Of a stretch of 8,151 nucleotides of DNA, positions 7,400 to 8,151 are shown piece by piece. Source of the DNA: Candidatus Odyssella thessalonicensis. Its GTDB lineage: Bacteria; Pseudomonadota; Alphaproteobacteria; Bin65. Location: contig SBBV01000557.1 in assembly GCA_005240015.1 (NCBI GenBank), positions 1 to 8,151 on the forward strand, read 5' to 3'. Position 1 is the stretch's first letter, and the number at the start of each line of letters is the position of its first letter. The notes under the pieces were generated by a model, which saw only the letters and a program-made list of their open reading frames with translations, had not been told where the DNA came from and ran no database searches. The position numbers were made by a program, and so were the translations under genes.

Positions 7400-7499
7400 G
7401 TGCCTGGGCTGTGTTGCTGCCCGCCGCGTAGCATCCCACCGTTCCGGCATGGGCGCGATCAAGACGCCGTGAACAGCCGCGCGAGAATTTCTGCCGGCT

Positions 7500-7525
7500 G
7501 TAACGATTCGCGTGGCGCCGCCGAA
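7500..7525 (+). promoter_or_regulatory. second, near-match ECF promoter motif (GTAACG-N16-CGAA)
   Basis: GTAACG (7500-7505) and CGAA (7522-7525) are exactly 16 nt apart, the same spacing as in the better copy 141 bp downstream, with one mismatch in the -35 hexamer. Transcription from it would start near 7532 and run through the downstream motif into the secreted-protein gene. It may be a weaker upstream promoter or a chance match. Confidence 0.35.
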
Positions 7526-7640
7526 CCTCATGGAGATGAGACTCTGCCCGGACCCAGGGCGCGAAGTCAGTCGCAAGGCTGATGGCATCGCCGCGGTCAC
7601 ACCCCCTTCAGCTACCGCGACCCCGATCGAATGGGCGACC

Positions 7641-7666
7641 GTAACCTTCGGCCCGGCTCGGTCGAA
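7641..7666 (+). promoter_or_regulatory. predicted SigF-type ECF promoter of the secreted-protein gene
   Basis: GTAACC (7641-7646) and CGAA (7663-7666) are separated by exactly 16 nt, and an A/T-rich patch follows the -10. This is the promoter form I recall for Caulobacter sigma-F (-35 GTAACC, -10 CGAA); the AAC core of the -35 is also general for ECF sigma factors. A start about 7 nt after the -10 would give a leader of roughly 55 nt before ATG 7729. The matching sigma factor is encoded next door in divergent orientation. Confidence 0.72.
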
Positions 7667-7717
7667 ATTTTTGTACGGACGTTGATGGCCAGACGACGGG
7701 GCCGACCCGAACAATGT

Positions 7718-7722
7718 GGAGG
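7718..7722 (+). promoter_or_regulatory. strong ribosome binding site of the secreted-protein gene
   Basis: GGAGG lies 6 nt before ATG 7729, near-ideal spacing. It fixes the start and suggests efficient translation once the gene is transcribed. Confidence 0.8.
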
Positions 7723-7728
7723 CAACAC

Positions 7729-8151
7729 ATGTCACAGCATCGTCTAGTGAAACCACTTCTCGTGGCGACGGGTGCACTTGCAATGACGCTCGGCGCAGCA
7801 CCGCTGACCGCCAGCGCGCAGGACGGCAAGCTGCCGAGCGCCACGGTCGGCAATCTTGGCAAGCAGCTCGAGGCCGCGTTTTCCCAAGGCAAGGATCCGT
7901 ACGCGACCCCCCTCCCGGACCATCTGTGGATCACGGCCGACGACAAGAGCGTCATGTTCCTGCACTTCGACAAACCGATCGCGCAGGCAACGCGTCTGCT
8001 CTACATCGGCTATGGCATCAAGGGTCGGTGGTGCGCCGAGGATCAGCAACGCTTCGAGGCTATCGCCGGGAAGGGCTTCACCCATTTCCATCGCACGGCA
8101 AAGGTGGCGACGCCCGACGCCGGGCACGGCGGCGCGAAGGCCGGCGAACCC
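7729..8151 (+). CDS. secreted protein of unknown function with GFTHFHR motif, probable SigF target (3' truncated by window edge)
   Basis: The frame runs from ATG 7729 to the window end without a stop, giving the first 141 residues. Residues 1-30 are a Sec-type signal peptide: basic start with Arg5 and Lys8, hydrophobic core, cleavage after ASA (Ala30), so the protein is periplasmic or exported. The mature part has a short helical stretch (about 39-55), then alternating hydrophobic strands around LWITADDKSVMFLHF (66-80). A single Cys102 (GRWCAED), GFTHFHR (116-122, His119 and His121) and His133 in a Gly-rich stretch follow. Cys and clustered His hint at metal or cofactor binding, but this is inference. 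I do not recognise a named family with certainty. The strong ribosome site and ECF promoter upstream suggest stress-induced expression by the adjacent SigF/NrsF pair. Confidence 0.85.
   Translation, partial: MSQHRLVKPLLVATGALAMTLGAAPLTASAQDGKLPSATVGNLGKQLEAAFSQGKDPYATPLPDHLWITADDKSVMFLHFDKPIAQATRLLYIGYGIKGRWCAEDQQRFEAIAGKGFTHFHRTAKVATPDAGHGGAKAGEP

Larger units (their letters stand above)
7400..7728. other. divergent control region between sigF and the secreted-protein gene
   Basis: This 329-nt stretch has no convincing gene. On the plus strand it holds two ECF-type promoter motifs (7500-7525 and 7641-7666), a ribosome site (7718-7722) and a short open frame of 51 codons (7530-7685) without a good ribosome site. 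On the minus strand the sigma reading frame remains open, but I read that as chance in GC-rich DNA. No clear promoter for the minus-strand operon and no strong hairpin was found. Confidence 0.6.

Noticed and set aside
7421..7445. GGAAC on the minus strand upstream of the sigma gene as an EcfG-type -35 element
   Set aside because: No matching CGTT-like -10 at 16-18 nt, so no support for a promoter.
7400..7801. Long upstream extension of the sigma reading frame, giving a 354-residue protein
   Set aside because: It would overlap the divergent gene's promoter, ribosome site and first codons, adds 134 residues unlike any sigma domain, and open antisense frames are common in such GC-rich DNA.

Overview
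The window is uniformly GC-rich, uses GTG and TTG as well as ATG starts, packs genes with 4-nt stop/start overlaps, and carries an ECF sigma factor coupled to a six-helix NrsF-type (DUF1109) anti-sigma protein. Together these suggest an alphaproteobacterium (Rhizobiales/Rhodospirillales-like). This is inference from gene content and style; no rRNA, tRNA, mobile element or CRISPR array is visible.

Layout. (1) 1-1911, plus strand: the end of one ABC importer, made of the C-terminal part of an FbpB-like permease (cut by the window edge) and its PotA/FbpC-type ATPase. (2) 1996-5941, plus strand: a second, complete-looking importer with an ATPase, a periplasmic solute-binding protein with a Tat-like signal peptide, and two single-domain inner-membrane permeases. 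The last three genes overlap by 4 nt (TTGA, ATGA). A 14-bp perfect inverted repeat sits just after the binding-protein stop codon, inside the first codons of the first permease. The substrate cannot be read from the sequence; the family handles polyamines, ferric iron, phosphonates and similar small solutes. (3) 5942-6077: a convergent intergenic gap with two adjoining hairpins that may terminate both sides. (4) 7399-6078, minus strand: the ECF sigma gene followed by nrsF, overlapping by GTGA. (5) 7400-7728: a divergent control region. (6) 7729 to the window end, plus strand: the first 141 residues of a secreted protein with a Cys and a GFTHFHR motif.

How they fit. The most interesting part is the right-hand third. 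In front of the secreted-protein gene there is GTAACC-N16-CGAA, which matches the promoter I recall for Caulobacter sigma-F, the best-studied sigma factor paired with NrsF. The likely reading is a compact envelope-stress switch: NrsF holds the sigma factor at the membrane, stress (metal or redox in Caulobacter) releases it, and it switches on the divergent secreted protein. This NrsF keeps one cysteine near position 129, but where I recall the second sensing cysteine it has Asn, so its trigger may differ. A second, near-perfect copy of the promoter motif lies 141 bp upstream.
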